Below, piece after piece: positions 44,511-53,747 of a stretch of 64,000 nucleotides of DNA. The stretch spans positions 1-64,000 of the forward strand of contig JBGATH010000017.1 of assembly GCA_044229235.1 (NCBI GenBank). The letters are read 5' to 3'. A model generated the notes under the pieces. That model was not told the DNA's origin and made no database searches. It was given only the letters and a program-made list of their open reading frames with translations. Every line of letters starts with the position of its first letter. Within the stretch, counting starts at the first letter, position 1. Source of the stretch: UKL13-2 sp044229235. GTDB taxonomy: Bacteria; Pseudomonadota; Gammaproteobacteria; Burkholderiales; Usitatibacteraceae. A program made the translations under genes and the position numbers.

Positions 44511-44587
44511 TGGTACGCCCGACAGGACTCGAACCTGTTACCCCCGGCTTAGAAGGCCGGTGCTCTATCCAGATGAGCTACGGGCGC
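44511..44587 (-). tRNA. tRNA-Arg (TCT anticodon)
   Basis: The acceptor GCGCCCG/CGGGCGT, GTTCGAGTC T-arm and anticodon TCT in 'CCGGCCTTCTAAGCCGG' identify it. The encoded CCA is present. It lies between the Pro and His tRNA genes. Confidence 0.96.
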
Positions 44588-44655
44588 ATTCATGAAACAA
44601 CTCGCTGAGGACAACGTCCGGAACGATGCGACGGACTTTCGCGGGAAAGAGTGCT

Positions 44656-44732
44656 TGGTCGGGGTGATAGGATTCGAACCTACGACATCCTGGTCCCAAA
44701 CCAGGCGCGCTACCGGGCTGCGCTACACCCCG
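44656..44732 (-). tRNA. tRNA-Pro (TGG anticodon)
   Basis: The acceptor CGGGGTG/CACCCCG, GTTCGAATC T-arm and anticodon TGG in 'CTGGTTTGGGACCAG' identify it, and CCA is encoded. It is the first gene of a Pro-Arg-His tRNA transcript. Confidence 0.96.
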
Positions 44733-44756
44733 AATCAGCGTTCACGCGAAGCGCGA

Positions 44757-44785
44757 ATTATACGCTGGCGCACCGCACAGGGCAA
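44757..44785 (-). promoter_or_regulatory. sigma-70 promoter of the tRNA operon
   Basis: TTGCCC (44780-44785) and TATAAT (44757-44762) are 17 bases apart on the minus strand. The start would be about 18 bases before tRNA-Pro. Confidence 0.75.
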
Positions 44786-44800
44786 TCCAGCGCTGAATGC

Positions 44801-44830
44801 AAAACAAAGGCGGCCCTCAGGCCGCCTTTG
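44801..44830 (-). terminator. rho-independent terminator after pnp
   Basis: An AAAGGCGGCC/GGCCGCCTTT stem followed on the minus strand by a T-rich stretch lies 24 bases after the pnp stop and just before the tRNA promoter. Confidence 0.85.
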
Positions 44831-44853
44831 CCGGTGACCAACTGTTTGCCGTA

Positions 44854-47007
44854 TTACTGCGGGCTGCCTTCCGGGGCTGGCGCGGGCGCCGGGGCGGCTT
44901 CCGCGCGCGGTGCGCGCGGCGGTGCCTCGGTGAGGGCTTTCATGCTGAGTCGCACGCGGCCCTTGTCGTCGGCCTCAAGGACTTTGACCTTCACAACCTG
45001 GCCTTCCTTCAGGTGATCGGCAACCGCATTGACGCGTTCATGGGCGATCTGCGAAATGTGCAGCAGGCCGTCCTTGCCGGGCAGCAATTGCACAATCGCG
45101 CCGAAATCGAGCAGGCGCATCACCGGGCCTTCGTAGATCTTGCCCACTTCGACTTCGGCAACGATATCCTCGATGCGCTTGCGTGCCATTTCACCGGCTT
45201 CTCCGGAAACGCAGGCGATGCTGATGTTGCCTTCGTCGTCAATGTCGATCTGCGTGCCGGTTTCGCGGGTCAAAGCCTGAATGACGCTGCCGCCCTTGCC
45301 GATGACTTCGCGGATCTTGTCCGGGTTGATCTTCATCTTGATGATCTGCGGCGCGTACTGCGACAACTCGCCGCGAGGTGAGGGCACAGCCTGCTTCATG
45401 AGCCCCAGGATGTGCATGCGGCCATCCTTGGCCTGGCGCAGCGCCACATCCATGATCTCCTTGGTGATGCCGGTGATCTTGATGTCCATCTGCAACGCGG
45501 TCACACCTTTTTCGGTTCCCGCAACCTTGAAATCCATGTCGCCGAGGTGGTCTTCATCACCGAGGATGTCGGTCAGTACGGCGAAGCGGTTGCCGTCCTT
45601 GATGAGGCCCATGGCAACGCCGGCCACGTGCGCCTTGATCGGCACGCCGGCGTCCATCAGCGCGAGGCAACCGCCGCACACCGAGGCCATCGAGGAGGAG
45701 CCATTGGACTCGGTGATCTCGGAGACGACGCGCATCGAGTAGCCAAACTCCTGCTCGCTTGGGAGCACGGCAACCAGAGCACGCTTGGCAAGCCGGCCGT
45801 GGCCGATTTCACGGCGCTTCGGCGAACCGACGCGGCCGGTTTCACCGGTGGAGTAGGGAGGGAAGTTGTAGTGGAACATGTAGCGGTCGTGGTACTCGCC
45901 CTGTAACGCATCGATGATCTGCGATTCTTTCAACGTGCCGAGGGTGGCGACCACAATCGCCTGGGTTTCGCCGCGTGTGAACAACACGGAGCCGTGAGTG
46001 CGTGGCAATACGGTCGGGCGGATCGAGATCGGACGGACCGTGCGGGTATCGCGGCCATCAATGCGCGGTTCGCCATTGAGGATTTGGCTGCGTACAACCT
46101 TGGCTTCAATGTTGAACAGCAGCGAGGTGACGGCGTTCTTGTCCGGGGCACCTTCTTCGCCGGTGCACAGCGCGGTGACCACGCGGTTCTTGATTTCGTC
46201 GAGCTTGGCCGAGCGTGAAGACTTCGACTTGATACGGAAGGCTTCGTTGATATCGTTGGCGGCCATTTCGCTGATCTTGTCGATCAAGGCCTGCGGCGGC
46301 ACAGGCGCGGTCCAGTCCCACGGGTCTTTGCCGGCTTCGTCAGCCAGTTCAAGAATGGCGTTGATGGCAGCCTGCTGTGCATCGTGGCCGAATACAACCG
46401 CACCCAGCATGACGTCTTCAGCCAGTTCGTGCGCTTCGGATTCCACCATGAGCACGGCGGTTTCGGTGCCGGCGACGACGAGATCGAGCTTGGAGGTTTC
46501 GAGTTCGGTCTTGGTCGGGTTGAGGATGTACTGGCCGTCGATGTAGCCGACGCGGGCCGCGGCGATCGGGCCGTCAAATGGCAGGCCGGATAGTGTCACC
46601 GCGGCGGATGCGCCGATCATGGCCGGGATGTCCGGATCAATCTCGGGGTCGCAGGAGAGCACCGTCGCAATGATCTGCACTTCATTGTAGAAGCCGTCCG
46701 GGAACAGCGGGCGCAGCGGGCGGTCGATCAGGCGGCAGGTCAGGATTTCCTTTTCGGACGGGCGGCCTTCGCGCTTGAAGAATCCGCCGGGGATCTTGCC
46801 GGCTGCAAAAGTCTTTTCCTGGTAGTCAACAGTCAGCGGGAAAAAATCCTGGCCCTGCTTTACTTCGGTGCGGGCGACGCAGGTCACGAGCACCACGGTG
46901 TCGTCCATGGATACAAGTACGGCGCCGTCGGCCTGCCGGGCGATCTCGCCGGTTTCGAGCGTCACCGTGTGGCGGCCATATGGAAATGATTTCTTGATTG
47001 CTTTCAT
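44854..47007 (-). CDS. pnp: polyribonucleotide nucleotidyltransferase
   Basis: The 717-residue PNPase degrades RNA 3'-to-5' using phosphate and is part of the degradosome. Two RNase PH domains occupy the N-terminal two thirds ('FKREGRPSEKEILTCRLIDR', 'DRYMFHYNFPPYSTGETGR'). KH ('IREVIGKGGSVIQAL') and S1 ('GKIYEGPVMRLLDFG') domains follow, with an Ala/Pro-rich tail. It is downstream of rpsO across an attenuator-like terminator. The family length is about 700, so it is full length. Confidence 0.97.
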   Translation of the reverse strand: MKAIKKSFPYGRHTVTLETGEIARQADGAVLVSMDDTVVLVTCVARTEVKQGQDFFPLTVDYQEKTFAAGKIPGGFFKREGRPSEKEILTCRLIDRPLRPLFPDGFYNEVQIIATVLSCDPEIDPDIPAMIGASAAVTLSGLPFDGPIAAARVGYIDGQYILNPTKTELETSKLDLVVAGTETAVLMVESEAHELAEDVMLGAVVFGHDAQQAAINAILELADEAGKDPWDWTAPVPPQALIDKISEMAANDINEAFRIKSKSSRSAKLDEIKNRVVTALCTGEEGAPDKNAVTSLLFNIEAKVVRSQILNGEPRIDGRDTRTVRPISIRPTVLPRTHGSVLFTRGETQAIVVATLGTLKESQIIDALQGEYHDRYMFHYNFPPYSTGETGRVGSPKRREIGHGRLAKRALVAVLPSEQEFGYSMRVVSEITESNGSSSMASVCGGCLALMDAGVPIKAHVAGVAMGLIKDGNRFAVLTDILGDEDHLGDMDFKVAGTEKGVTALQMDIKITGITKEIMDVALRQAKDGRMHILGLMKQAVPSPRGELSQYAPQIIKMKINPDKIREVIGKGGSVIQALTRETGTQIDIDDEGNISIACVSGEAGEMARKRIEDIVAEVEVGKIYEGPVMRLLDFGAIVQLLPGKDGLLHISQIAHERVNAVADHLKEGQVVKVKVLEADDKGRVRLSMKALTEAPPRAPRAEAAPAPAPAPEGSPQ

Positions 47008-47082
47008 TTGGGAATTCCCTCTATTGGTCTCATTTAACTCTTGAAGCTTGGGCCGTCCAGCCAGATCCGGGCGGCGAAAAAA

Positions 47083-47121
47083 AAGAAAAGCCCCGCTGAA
47101 GTTGGATTCAGTGGGGCTTCT
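47083..47121 (-). terminator. intercistronic terminator between rpsO and pnp
   Basis: AAGCCCC-A-CTGAA/TTCAG-C-GGGGCTT forms a long stem followed by TTTTCTTTTTTTT on the minus strand. This is the usual position of a partial terminator after rpsO. Confidence 0.9.
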
Positions 47122-47136
47122 GGGTACCTCAGAGAA

Positions 47137-47394
47137 CTACTTGCGCAGACCGAGTTTGTCGATCAGCGAACGGTAGGTCTCAAGTTTGGTGCGCTTCAGG
47201 TAATCCAGCAGGCTGCGACGCTTGCTGACCATGCGAAGCAGGCCGCGGCGGCCATGGTGGTCTTTGGTGTGGATCTTGAAGTGCGCGGTCAATTCATTGA
47301 TGCGTGTGGTCAGCAGTGCAACCTGTACTTCCGGAGAGCCGGTGTCACCCTTGGCGCGCTGGTACTGCTGCATTACTTCCTGATTCGTTGCCAT
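47137..47394 (-). CDS. rpsO: 30S ribosomal protein S15
   Basis: The 85-residue protein matches S15: 'GDTGSPEVQVALLTTRINELT' in pieces, 'HTKDHHGRRGLLRMVSKRR' and a final 'LGLRK'. It binds 16S rRNA and is slightly shorter than the E. coli protein (88). Its own promoter (47475-47504) and a leader hairpin lie upstream, so it is transcribed with and without truB. Confidence 0.98.
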   Translation of the reverse strand: MATNQEVMQQYQRAKGDTGSPEVQVALLTTRINELTAHFKIHTKDHHGRRGLLRMVSKRRSLLDYLKRTKLETYRSLIDKLGLRK

Positions 47395-47416
47395 GTCTAG
47401 TTGCCTTTCAGTTCAC

Positions 47417-47434
47417 GTATCTTGTCGCAGATAC
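47417..47434 (-). promoter_or_regulatory. hairpin in the rpsO leader
   Basis: GTATCT/AGATAC inverted arms with a six-base loop sit 22 bases before the rpsO ATG. In other bacteria S15 represses its own mRNA through structured leaders, so this is a candidate. Confidence 0.4.
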
Positions 47435-47474
47435 TTGCGGCAGTGACCCTTGGCCGGGCCAGAGCGAAGCTGAA

Positions 47475-47504
47475 ATTATAACGGGAAATAGACAAAAAAT
47501 GCAA
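47475..47504 (-). promoter_or_regulatory. sigma-70 promoter of rpsO
   Basis: TTGCAT (47499-47504) and TATAAT (47475-47480), spaced by 18 bases, lie on the minus strand between truB and rpsO. Confidence 0.8.
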
Positions 47505-47509
47505 GAAAA

Positions 47510-48442
47510 TCAGTCTGTTTCCAGTTGCGACGGCCTGCCCGACATCATCCGAACCGCGGTCATTGCCGATAGCTCTTCGCTATATCGGGAAGCGCGCGCG
47601 ACACCCAGGAAAATGCCTGCGTCACTGCGCACGCGATACTCCGTTGCATCGTCGAGCGACAAATGCAATCTCGGAACCTGGCCGTTTTGAAGCGCCTCGG
47701 ACTGAATCGCATCGAGAACAACTTCAGGAAGGGCAGCGGCGAGCGATTCCGGCGGGCGCAGCATCGCGTCGCGCTGCTCCAGTGCGAGCGCATCAAGGGC
47801 ATCAAACGTGACGGAATCGGCGATATTCAGGCCGCCGGTTGAGGTGCGACGCAGTGCAGTCAGGTACGCGCCACAGCCGATTGCGTCCCCAATGTCCTGC
47901 GCCAGTACCCTGATGTAGGTCCCCTTGCTGACGAGGACATCGATTACCAGTTCGTCGCCCGACAACGCGGCCAGCTTGATCTGCTCAATGACGATGTCGC
48001 GCGGTTCGCGCTCTATTTCCATGCCTTGTCGCGCGAGTTTGTACATGGGAATACCGTCGCGCTTGAGAGCGGAATGCATCGGCGGAATTTGCGTCGTCGC
48101 ACCCTGAAAGCCGGCCAACAGCTTTTGGATTCCTGCATCGTCGATGGTGACTGGCGCGCCGCGGGTGATCTCGCCTTCGGTATCCCCGGTGGATGAGCGC
48201 TGCCCGAGTTTGAGCGTGGCACGGTAGCCTTTGTCGGCATCCAGCATGAAACGCGAGAACTTGGTGGCCTCGCCGAAGCAAATGGGCAGCAATCCGGTAG
48301 CAAATGGATCCAGCGTGCCAGTGTGCCCGGCCTTTTCCGCCTGAAACAGGCGCTTGGCCCAACCCACCGCGCTGTTGGATGACACGCCTGGAGGCTTATC
48401 CAGCAGCAGCACACCGCTGACGGCGCGCCTGGCTTGCTTCAC
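47510..48442 (-). CDS. truB: tRNA pseudouridine(55) synthase
   Basis: The 310-residue protein modifies U55 in the T-loop of tRNAs. The catalytic Asp45 sits in GHTGTLDPFATG. 'GYRATLKLGQRSSTGDTEGE' and 'TYIRVLAQDIGDAIGCGAYL' are further hallmarks. Its start overlaps the stop of rbfA (ATGA at 48439-48442), so the two are coupled. The rpsO promoter overlaps the end of this gene. Confidence 0.97.
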   Translation of the reverse strand: MKQARRAVSGVLLLDKPPGVSSNSAVGWAKRLFQAEKAGHTGTLDPFATGLLPICFGEATKFSRFMLDADKGYRATLKLGQRSSTGDTEGEITRGAPVTIDDAGIQKLLAGFQGATTQIPPMHSALKRDGIPMYKLARQGMEIEREPRDIVIEQIKLAALSGDELVIDVLVSKGTYIRVLAQDIGDAIGCGAYLTALRRTSTGGLNIADSVTFDALDALALEQRDAMLRPPESLAAALPEVVLDAIQSEALQNGQVPRLHLSLDDATEYRVRSDAGIFLGVARASRYSEELSAMTAVRMMSGRPSQLETD

Positions 48443-48810
48443 AGTTCGGGCGCGTGCTTTGCGTCGTCGGCGACGGCATCATCGATCAATTTCGACAATC
48501 GCACGCCGTGCTCGACAGAAGTATCAATTTCAAAGTGAAGCTGGGGCACCGTTCGAATCGTCAGCCGATGCGCAAGCTGCGAACGCAGGAAGCCCGCTGC
48601 GCTCTGCAAGCCTTCCTTGCAGGATGCCACCTGTGCCGTCTCGCCCATGGAGGTGAAGAACACCTTTGCGTGGGAGTTGTCGCGCGCGACCTCGACATCG
48701 GTCAGCGTCACCATGGTCACCCGGGGATCGCGCAACTCAAGCCGAATCAACTCCGACAACTCGCGCTGGATGGCGTCGGCAATCTTCCGGTTACGGGCTT
48801 CCTGGCTCAT
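48439..48810 (-). CDS. rbfA: ribosome-binding factor A
   Basis: The 123-residue protein is a KH-fold 30S maturation factor. 'NRKIADAIQRELSELI' and 'VTLTDVEVARDNSHAKVFFT' are characteristic, and the tail 'RTVPQLHFEIDTSVEHG' matches the family. It is 21 bases downstream of infB and overlaps truB, as in other proteobacteria. Confidence 0.96.
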   Translation of the reverse strand: MSQEARNRKIADAIQRELSELIRLELRDPRVTMVTLTDVEVARDNSHAKVFFTSMGETAQVASCKEGLQSAAGFLRSQLAHRLTIRTVPQLHFEIDTSVEHGVRLSKLIDDAVADDAKHAPEL

Positions 48811-48831
48811 CGGTGTTCAGCAGCGCAGCAG

Positions 48832-51507
48832 TTACGCGAGGCTACGCGCGACCTCGACGGTTTCGAACGCCTCCAGCTGGTCACCCACCTTCAGGTCATC
48901 AAAGTTCTTGATCGACAAGCCGCATTCGAACCCGCCCTTGACTTCCTTGACGTCGTCCTTGAAGCGCTTCAGCGAGTCGAGTTCACCAGTGAAAATCACC
49001 ACGTTATCGCGCAACAGGCGGATGCTTGAGGAGCGCTTGATCACGCCGTCGAGCACGAAGCAGCCGGCGACTGCGCCAACCTTCGAGATCTTGAAGACGT
49101 TTCGGATTTCGACTAGTCCAAGCACGCTTTCCTTGATTTCCGGCGACAGCATGCCGCTCAACGCCATCTTCACATCGTCTACTGCTTCATAAATGATGTT
49201 GTAGTAGCGGACTTGCACGCCGGAGGTCTCAACCAGCTTGCGCGCCGCAGCGTCCGCACGCGTGTTGAAGCCGATGACAATTGCCTTGGAGGCCAGGGCG
49301 AGATTGATGTCCGATTCGGTGATGGCACCCACGCCGGCGTGAACCACGTTGACCCTTACTTCGTCGGTGGACAGCTTGCCCAGAGCGTGCGTCAAGCCTT
49401 CGTAGGAGCCCTGCACGTCGGCCTTGATGATGACCGCCAGGGACTTGGTGGCAGCCTCGCCCATCTGCTCGAAGACGTTTTCGAGTTTCGCTGCCTGCTG
49501 CTTGGCAAGTTTGACGTCGCGGAATTTTCCCTGGCGGAACAGGGCGATCTCTCGTGCCTTGCGCTCATCGTTCAAGACCATCATGTCCTCGCCGGCACCT
49601 GGCACATCGGTCAAACCCTGGACCTCAACCGGAATGGACGGACCCGCTTCATTAACCGGCTTGCCGTTCTCGTCGAGCATGGCGCGCACGCGGCCAAACA
49701 CCGCGCCTGCCAGCAACATGTCCCCCTTCTTCAGGGTGCCGGCTTGCACCAGCACGGTGGCAACCGGGCCGCGCCCCTTGTCGAGGCGTGCTTCAATAAC
49801 CACTCCCTTTGCAGGCGCATTGCGGACAGCCTTCAACTCAAGCACTTCCGATTGCAGGAGGATGGCATCGAGGAGGCCGTCGATACCCTGGCCGGTCTTC
49901 GCAGAAACCTGAACAAACATGACTTCGCCGCCGTACTCCTCAGGAAGCACGTTTTCGGCGACCAATTCCTGCTTGACCCTATCCGGGTTGGCATCAGGTT
50001 TGTCGATCTTGTTCATCGCCACGATGATGGGAACATTCGCGGCACGGGCGTGCGCAATGGCTTCCTTGGTCTGCGGCATGACGCCGTCGTCGGCCGCAAC
50101 AACCAGGATGACGATATCGGTCACCTGCGAGCCGCGCGCGCGCATTGCCGTGAACGCCTCATGGCCCGGGGTATCGAGGAACGTGATTACGCCCTTCGGT
50201 GTAGTGACGTGGTACGCACCGATATGCTGGGTGATGCCCCCCGCTTCACCGGAAGCGACGCGGGTACGGCGGATGGTGTCGAGCAGCGAAGTCTTGCCAT
50301 GGTCCACGTGACCCATGATCGTAACCACCGGTGGGCGAGTTTCCATGTCCGCCTCGGTATGGGTGACTTCTTCTGAAAGGTACGATTCCGGATCGTCAGC
50401 CTTGGCCGCTTTGGCGACATGACCCATTTCCTCCACCAGAATCATGGCGGTTTCCTGATCCAGGACCTGGTTGATCGTCACCATGTTGCCCATCTTCATC
50501 ATGATCTTGATGACTTCGGCGGCCTTTACCGCCATCTTCTGGGCGAGTTCGCCCACGGTGATGGTCTCTGGCACTAGGACTTCACGCACAATCGGCTCGG
50601 TGGGTGCCTGGAAATTGCTGGAGGCGTCATCATCCTCGTGGCGTTCACGACCACGCCGCCCACGCCAGCCTTCGCGCCCGCCGCTTGCGTCGCCTCGGGT
50701 CTTGATTCCGCGGCGTTTGGCCATTTCGTCCGCCCAGGACCCGGTAGTTGACGGCTTCGTGGGCTTCTTCGCGCTTTTCTTGTCGGTCTTGGTGTCTTTC
50801 TCACCCGGCTTGATGACCGGGCGATGCAACGTTCCTTCGCTGGCTGCGGGTTCCTTCTTCAGGACCACGCGTTCGCCAATTCTCGGGCGAGCTTCGCCTG
50901 TGGCCGGTGCGGCGGCAGCAGCGTCACCGGCAGTGGCCGCAGGTGAAGCGGATGCCTGGCCAGCCTCGACCGGTTTGGACAAGGCAGCGAGCTTCTCGGC
51001 TTCAAGCGCTGCAGCGGCCTGTTCTGCGGCCGCGGCTTCTTCTTTCTTCGAGCGGCGCTTTGGCGGGGCCTTGGCCTTCTCTTCCGCCTGTTTGGCGAGC
51101 AGGGCCGCCTGCCGTTCCTCTTCCGCGCGGCGCTTGGCTACCTCCTCGTCATTCAGGATGGGTTGCGCCGGTTCGACCGGCTTTTCGGCCTCGACTGCTT
51201 CGGTTGCCTTGTCGACCTTGACGAACGTGCGTTTCTTGCGCACTTCGACCTGGATGGTCCGTGCCTTGCCGGTGGCATCGGACTTCTTGATTTCAGTGGT
51301 CTGCTTGCGCGTCAAGGTGATTTTTTTCTTCTCATCCTTGTGGCCGTGCGCTTCCTGCAGATAAGCAAGCAGGCGTGACTTGTCTTCCTCCGCGAGCTTG
51401 TCCTCGGGGGATTTCTTGCTTACGCCCGCCGCCTTCAACTGTTCAAGCAACACCTCTTCGGTGAGCTTCAGTTCCTTGGCAAATTGAGCAACGTTGGTCT
51501 GGGCCAT
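48832..51507 (-). CDS. infB: translation initiation factor IF-2
   Basis: The 891-residue protein brings initiator tRNA to the ribosome and is a GTPase. The N-terminal IF2_N domain is followed by a long Ala/Lys/Glu/Arg-rich region, then the G domain: GHVDHGKT (residues about 398-405), DTPGHEAF and NKIDK. The C-terminal beta-barrel domains complete it. The ATG at 51507 has an AGGAA ribosome site; a longer frame to 51615 overlaps nusA and is rejected. Confidence 0.97.
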   Translation of the reverse strand: MAQTNVAQFAKELKLTEEVLLEQLKAAGVSKKSPEDKLAEEDKSRLLAYLQEAHGHKDEKKKITLTRKQTTEIKKSDATGKARTIQVEVRKKRTFVKVDKATEAVEAEKPVEPAQPILNDEEVAKRRAEEERQAALLAKQAEEKAKAPPKRRSKKEEAAAAEQAAAALEAEKLAALSKPVEAGQASASPAATAGDAAAAAPATGEARPRIGERVVLKKEPAASEGTLHRPVIKPGEKDTKTDKKSAKKPTKPSTTGSWADEMAKRRGIKTRGDASGGREGWRGRRGRERHEDDDASSNFQAPTEPIVREVLVPETITVGELAQKMAVKAAEVIKIMMKMGNMVTINQVLDQETAMILVEEMGHVAKAAKADDPESYLSEEVTHTEADMETRPPVVTIMGHVDHGKTSLLDTIRRTRVASGEAGGITQHIGAYHVTTPKGVITFLDTPGHEAFTAMRARGSQVTDIVILVVAADDGVMPQTKEAIAHARAANVPIIVAMNKIDKPDANPDRVKQELVAENVLPEEYGGEVMFVQVSAKTGQGIDGLLDAILLQSEVLELKAVRNAPAKGVVIEARLDKGRGPVATVLVQAGTLKKGDMLLAGAVFGRVRAMLDENGKPVNEAGPSIPVEVQGLTDVPGAGEDMMVLNDERKAREIALFRQGKFRDVKLAKQQAAKLENVFEQMGEAATKSLAVIIKADVQGSYEGLTHALGKLSTDEVRVNVVHAGVGAITESDINLALASKAIVIGFNTRADAAARKLVETSGVQVRYYNIIYEAVDDVKMALSGMLSPEIKESVLGLVEIRNVFKISKVGAVAGCFVLDGVIKRSSSIRLLRDNVVIFTGELDSLKRFKDDVKEVKGGFECGLSIKNFDDLKVGDQLEAFETVEVARSLA

Positions 51508-51590
51508 TCGATTCCTATTGGGCGAAACGTTTGTTACATCATCTGAAATGCGGTCCTGATCTTGGTGGTTTGCCGCTCGCGGCTGCCGGT

Positions 51591-53090
51591 TTACGCGGTC
51601 TGCTCCGCGAACCACGGCGCGCGCGCGGTCATGATCAATTGCTTGGCGCGATCCTCTGCCATCCCGGTAATTTCCACCAGCTCATCAATCGCCAGGTCGG
51701 CCAGGCCGTCCATTGTGCGGACGCCTTTTGACGCGAGCTGGTGCGCGGTATCCGGGTCCATGCCTTCCATGTTCAGCAAGTCTTCTGCGGCAGACTCGAT
51801 GGTTTCCTCCGCGCGGATCTCGTCGGTGACCAGTGTGTCGCGCGCGCGGCGACGCAGTTCGTTGACGGTGTCCTCGTCGAACGCCTCGATTTCCAGCATC
51901 TCATTGATGGGGACGTAGGCAACTTCTTCGAGATTGCTGAAACCCTCGTCAATCAGGATTTGCGCCACTTCCTCATCGACGTCGAGTTTGTCGACGAACA
52001 ATTGCTTGATTGCACCGTGCTCGCTATCGCGCTTTTCGTTGGCGGCGGCCTCGGTCATGATATTCAATTGCCAGCCGGTCAGCTCAGACGCGAGGCGTAC
52101 GTTTTGACCCAGGCGGCCGATTGCCTGCGCCAACTGCTCTTCATCGACGACAACATCCATGCTGTGGCGCTCTTCGTCGACAATGATCGATGAAACTTCC
52201 GCCGGCGCCAAAGCGTTGATCACAAACTGCGCCGGATCTGCGGACCAGAGAATAATGTCGACGCGCTCGCCGGCGAGTTCGCCTGTCACGGCTTGAACAC
52301 GCGATCCGCGCATGCCTACGCAGGTGCCGATCGGGTCGATTCTTGGGTCGTTCGACTTGACGGCAATCTTGGCGCGCAGGCCGGGATCGCGGGCGGCCGC
52401 CTTGATTTCCAGCAGTCCCTCTTCGATTTCCGGCACTTCCAGCTCGAACAGGACCTTGATGAACTCTGGTGCGACGCGCGAGAGCATGATCTGCGGGCCC
52501 TTCTGGGTACGATCCACGCTCAACAGATAGGCCCGAACACGATCGCCGACGCGAAGATTTTCCTTGGGAATGGCCTGGTCGCGGCGGATCTTGCCCTCTA
52601 TCCGGCCCGATTCCACGATGATGTCACCGCGCTCAATGCGCTTGATGGTACCGGTGACGAGCTTTTCATCACGCGCCAGGAAGTCATTGAGAATCTGCTC
52701 CCGTTCCGCGTCCCGGATTTTTTGCAGGATCACCTGCTTGGCAGTCTGCGCGCCAATGCGTCCAAAGTCGACGGGCTCAAGCGGTTCTTCAATGATATCG
52801 CCAAGTTGCAGATTGTCCCCGCGCTCCGGAGCATCGGTGATGGCGATCTGCCGCGCCGGCTCTTCGTGCTCCTCGTCGGGAACCACCACCCATTGGCGCC
52901 ATGCCGTGTACTCGCCGGTCTGGCGGTCAATTTCCACGCGGACATCAGCCTCTTCCTGCAGGAATTTGTCGGTGAATCGCTTCTTGGTCGCGGAAGCCAG
53001 CGCCAGTTCCAGCGCGATGAAAATGGTTTCGCGCGGCACATTTTTTTCGCGTGCCAGCGCGTCAACCAACAACAGAATTTCCCGACTCAT
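51591..53090 (-). CDS. nusA: transcription termination/antitermination protein NusA
   Basis: The 499-residue protein modulates pausing, termination and antitermination by RNA polymerase. The N-terminal domain ('MSREILLLVDALAREKNVPRE') is followed by S1 ('LVTGTIKRIERGDIIVESG'), two KH domains ('GACVGMRGSRVQAV'-like and 'AIGRLGQNVRLASELTGW') and two C-terminal acidic repeat regions (AR). It lies between rimP and infB, as in other proteobacteria. Confidence 0.97.
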   Translation of the reverse strand: MSREILLLVDALAREKNVPRETIFIALELALASATKKRFTDKFLQEEADVRVEIDRQTGEYTAWRQWVVVPDEEHEEPARQIAITDAPERGDNLQLGDIIEEPLEPVDFGRIGAQTAKQVILQKIRDAEREQILNDFLARDEKLVTGTIKRIERGDIIVESGRIEGKIRRDQAIPKENLRVGDRVRAYLLSVDRTQKGPQIMLSRVAPEFIKVLFELEVPEIEEGLLEIKAAARDPGLRAKIAVKSNDPRIDPIGTCVGMRGSRVQAVTGELAGERVDIILWSADPAQFVINALAPAEVSSIIVDEERHSMDVVVDEEQLAQAIGRLGQNVRLASELTGWQLNIMTEAAANEKRDSEHGAIKQLFVDKLDVDEEVAQILIDEGFSNLEEVAYVPINEMLEIEAFDEDTVNELRRRARDTLVTDEIRAEETIESAAEDLLNMEGMDPDTAHQLASKGVRTMDGLADLAIDELVEITGMAEDRAKQLIMTARAPWFAEQTA

Positions 53091-53125
53091 TTGTTTTTGC
53101 TCCCGCTTCGTTTCAGACTTTTACG

Positions 53126-53653
53126 TTACAAATCCGGTATTAGCCGAGCGCGTTCTATCGACGCAACCGGCACCGTAATTCTCTTTGCTTCCACATCCGT
53201 GCCTGCCTTGGCGCTTTTTGCGCTCTTGCCGGCCGGCACTTTTTTTGGCGCTCTTTTCGGCAACCCCGTTCCAGTCGGCTCGTCAATCAGCCGAAACACG
53301 ATCCCGGTGTCGGACACGCTTTCAATCTCGCCGTCGAACTTCTTCCGTGCCTCGACCAGACAATTCAGTCGTACCCGGGCGCGGCAGCCGGCAAATCGCT
53401 GAAAATCCGCCAGCGTTTTCAGGGGCCGATCCAGGCCCGGCGAAGATACTTCCAGCCGGTCAAAATCGATACCTTCCACGGCAAACAGCCGCGTCAAGTG
53501 GTTACTTACATCGGCGCAGTGTTCGACGGATATGCCAGCCGGATGGTCAATGAACACCCTGACCAGGCCGCGCGCAGAACGATCGAAATCGACCAGTTCA
53601 AAGCCCAGTCCCGCGACCGCGTCGCCAACAATTTTTGGCACATCGGTGGACAT
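53126..53653 (-). CDS. rimP: ribosome maturation factor RimP
   Basis: The 175-residue protein is the 30S-maturation factor RimP. The conserved 'DAVAGLGFELVDFD', 'RVFIDHP' and 'EVSSPGLDRPLKT' are present. The ATG at 53653 is preferred to 53668, as it starts the conserved domain. A leader with a terminator-like hairpin precedes it. It begins the operon rimP-nusA-infB-rbfA-truB. Confidence 0.94.
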   Translation of the reverse strand: MSTDVPKIVGDAVAGLGFELVDFDRSARGLVRVFIDHPAGISVEHCADVSNHLTRLFAVEGIDFDRLEVSSPGLDRPLKTLADFQRFAGCRARVRLNCLVEARKKFDGEIESVSDTGIVFRLIDEPTGTGLPKRAPKKVPAGKSAKSAKAGTDVEAKRITVPVASIERARLIPDL

Positions 53654-53696
53654 GGCCCCAGCCCTCAACTTCCCGCATTCTCGCGTTTTGCAAACA

Positions 53697-53717
53697 AAAA
53701 ATGGGCCCGAAGCCCAT
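53697..53717 (-). terminator. terminator-like hairpin in the rimP leader
   Basis: ATGGGC-TTCGG-GCCCAT followed by six T on the minus strand lies 47 bases before the rimP ATG and after the predicted promoter. It may act as an attenuator of the nusA operon. Confidence 0.65.
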
Positions 53718-53738
53718 CACAAAGTACCGCAACACTGG

Positions 53739-53747
53739 ATTTTAGCA
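53739..53747 (-). promoter_or_regulatory. extended -10 promoter of the rimP operon
   Basis: TGCTAAAAT on the minus strand is an extended -10 box (TG-n-TAAAAT). The -35 region (about TGCACT) is poor, as expected for extended -10 promoters. Confidence 0.5.

Noticed and set aside
51508..51615. N-terminal extension of infB by 36 codons
   Set aside because: It would overlap nusA, whereas the internal ATG at 51507 has an AGGAA ribosome site and begins the conserved IF2_N domain.
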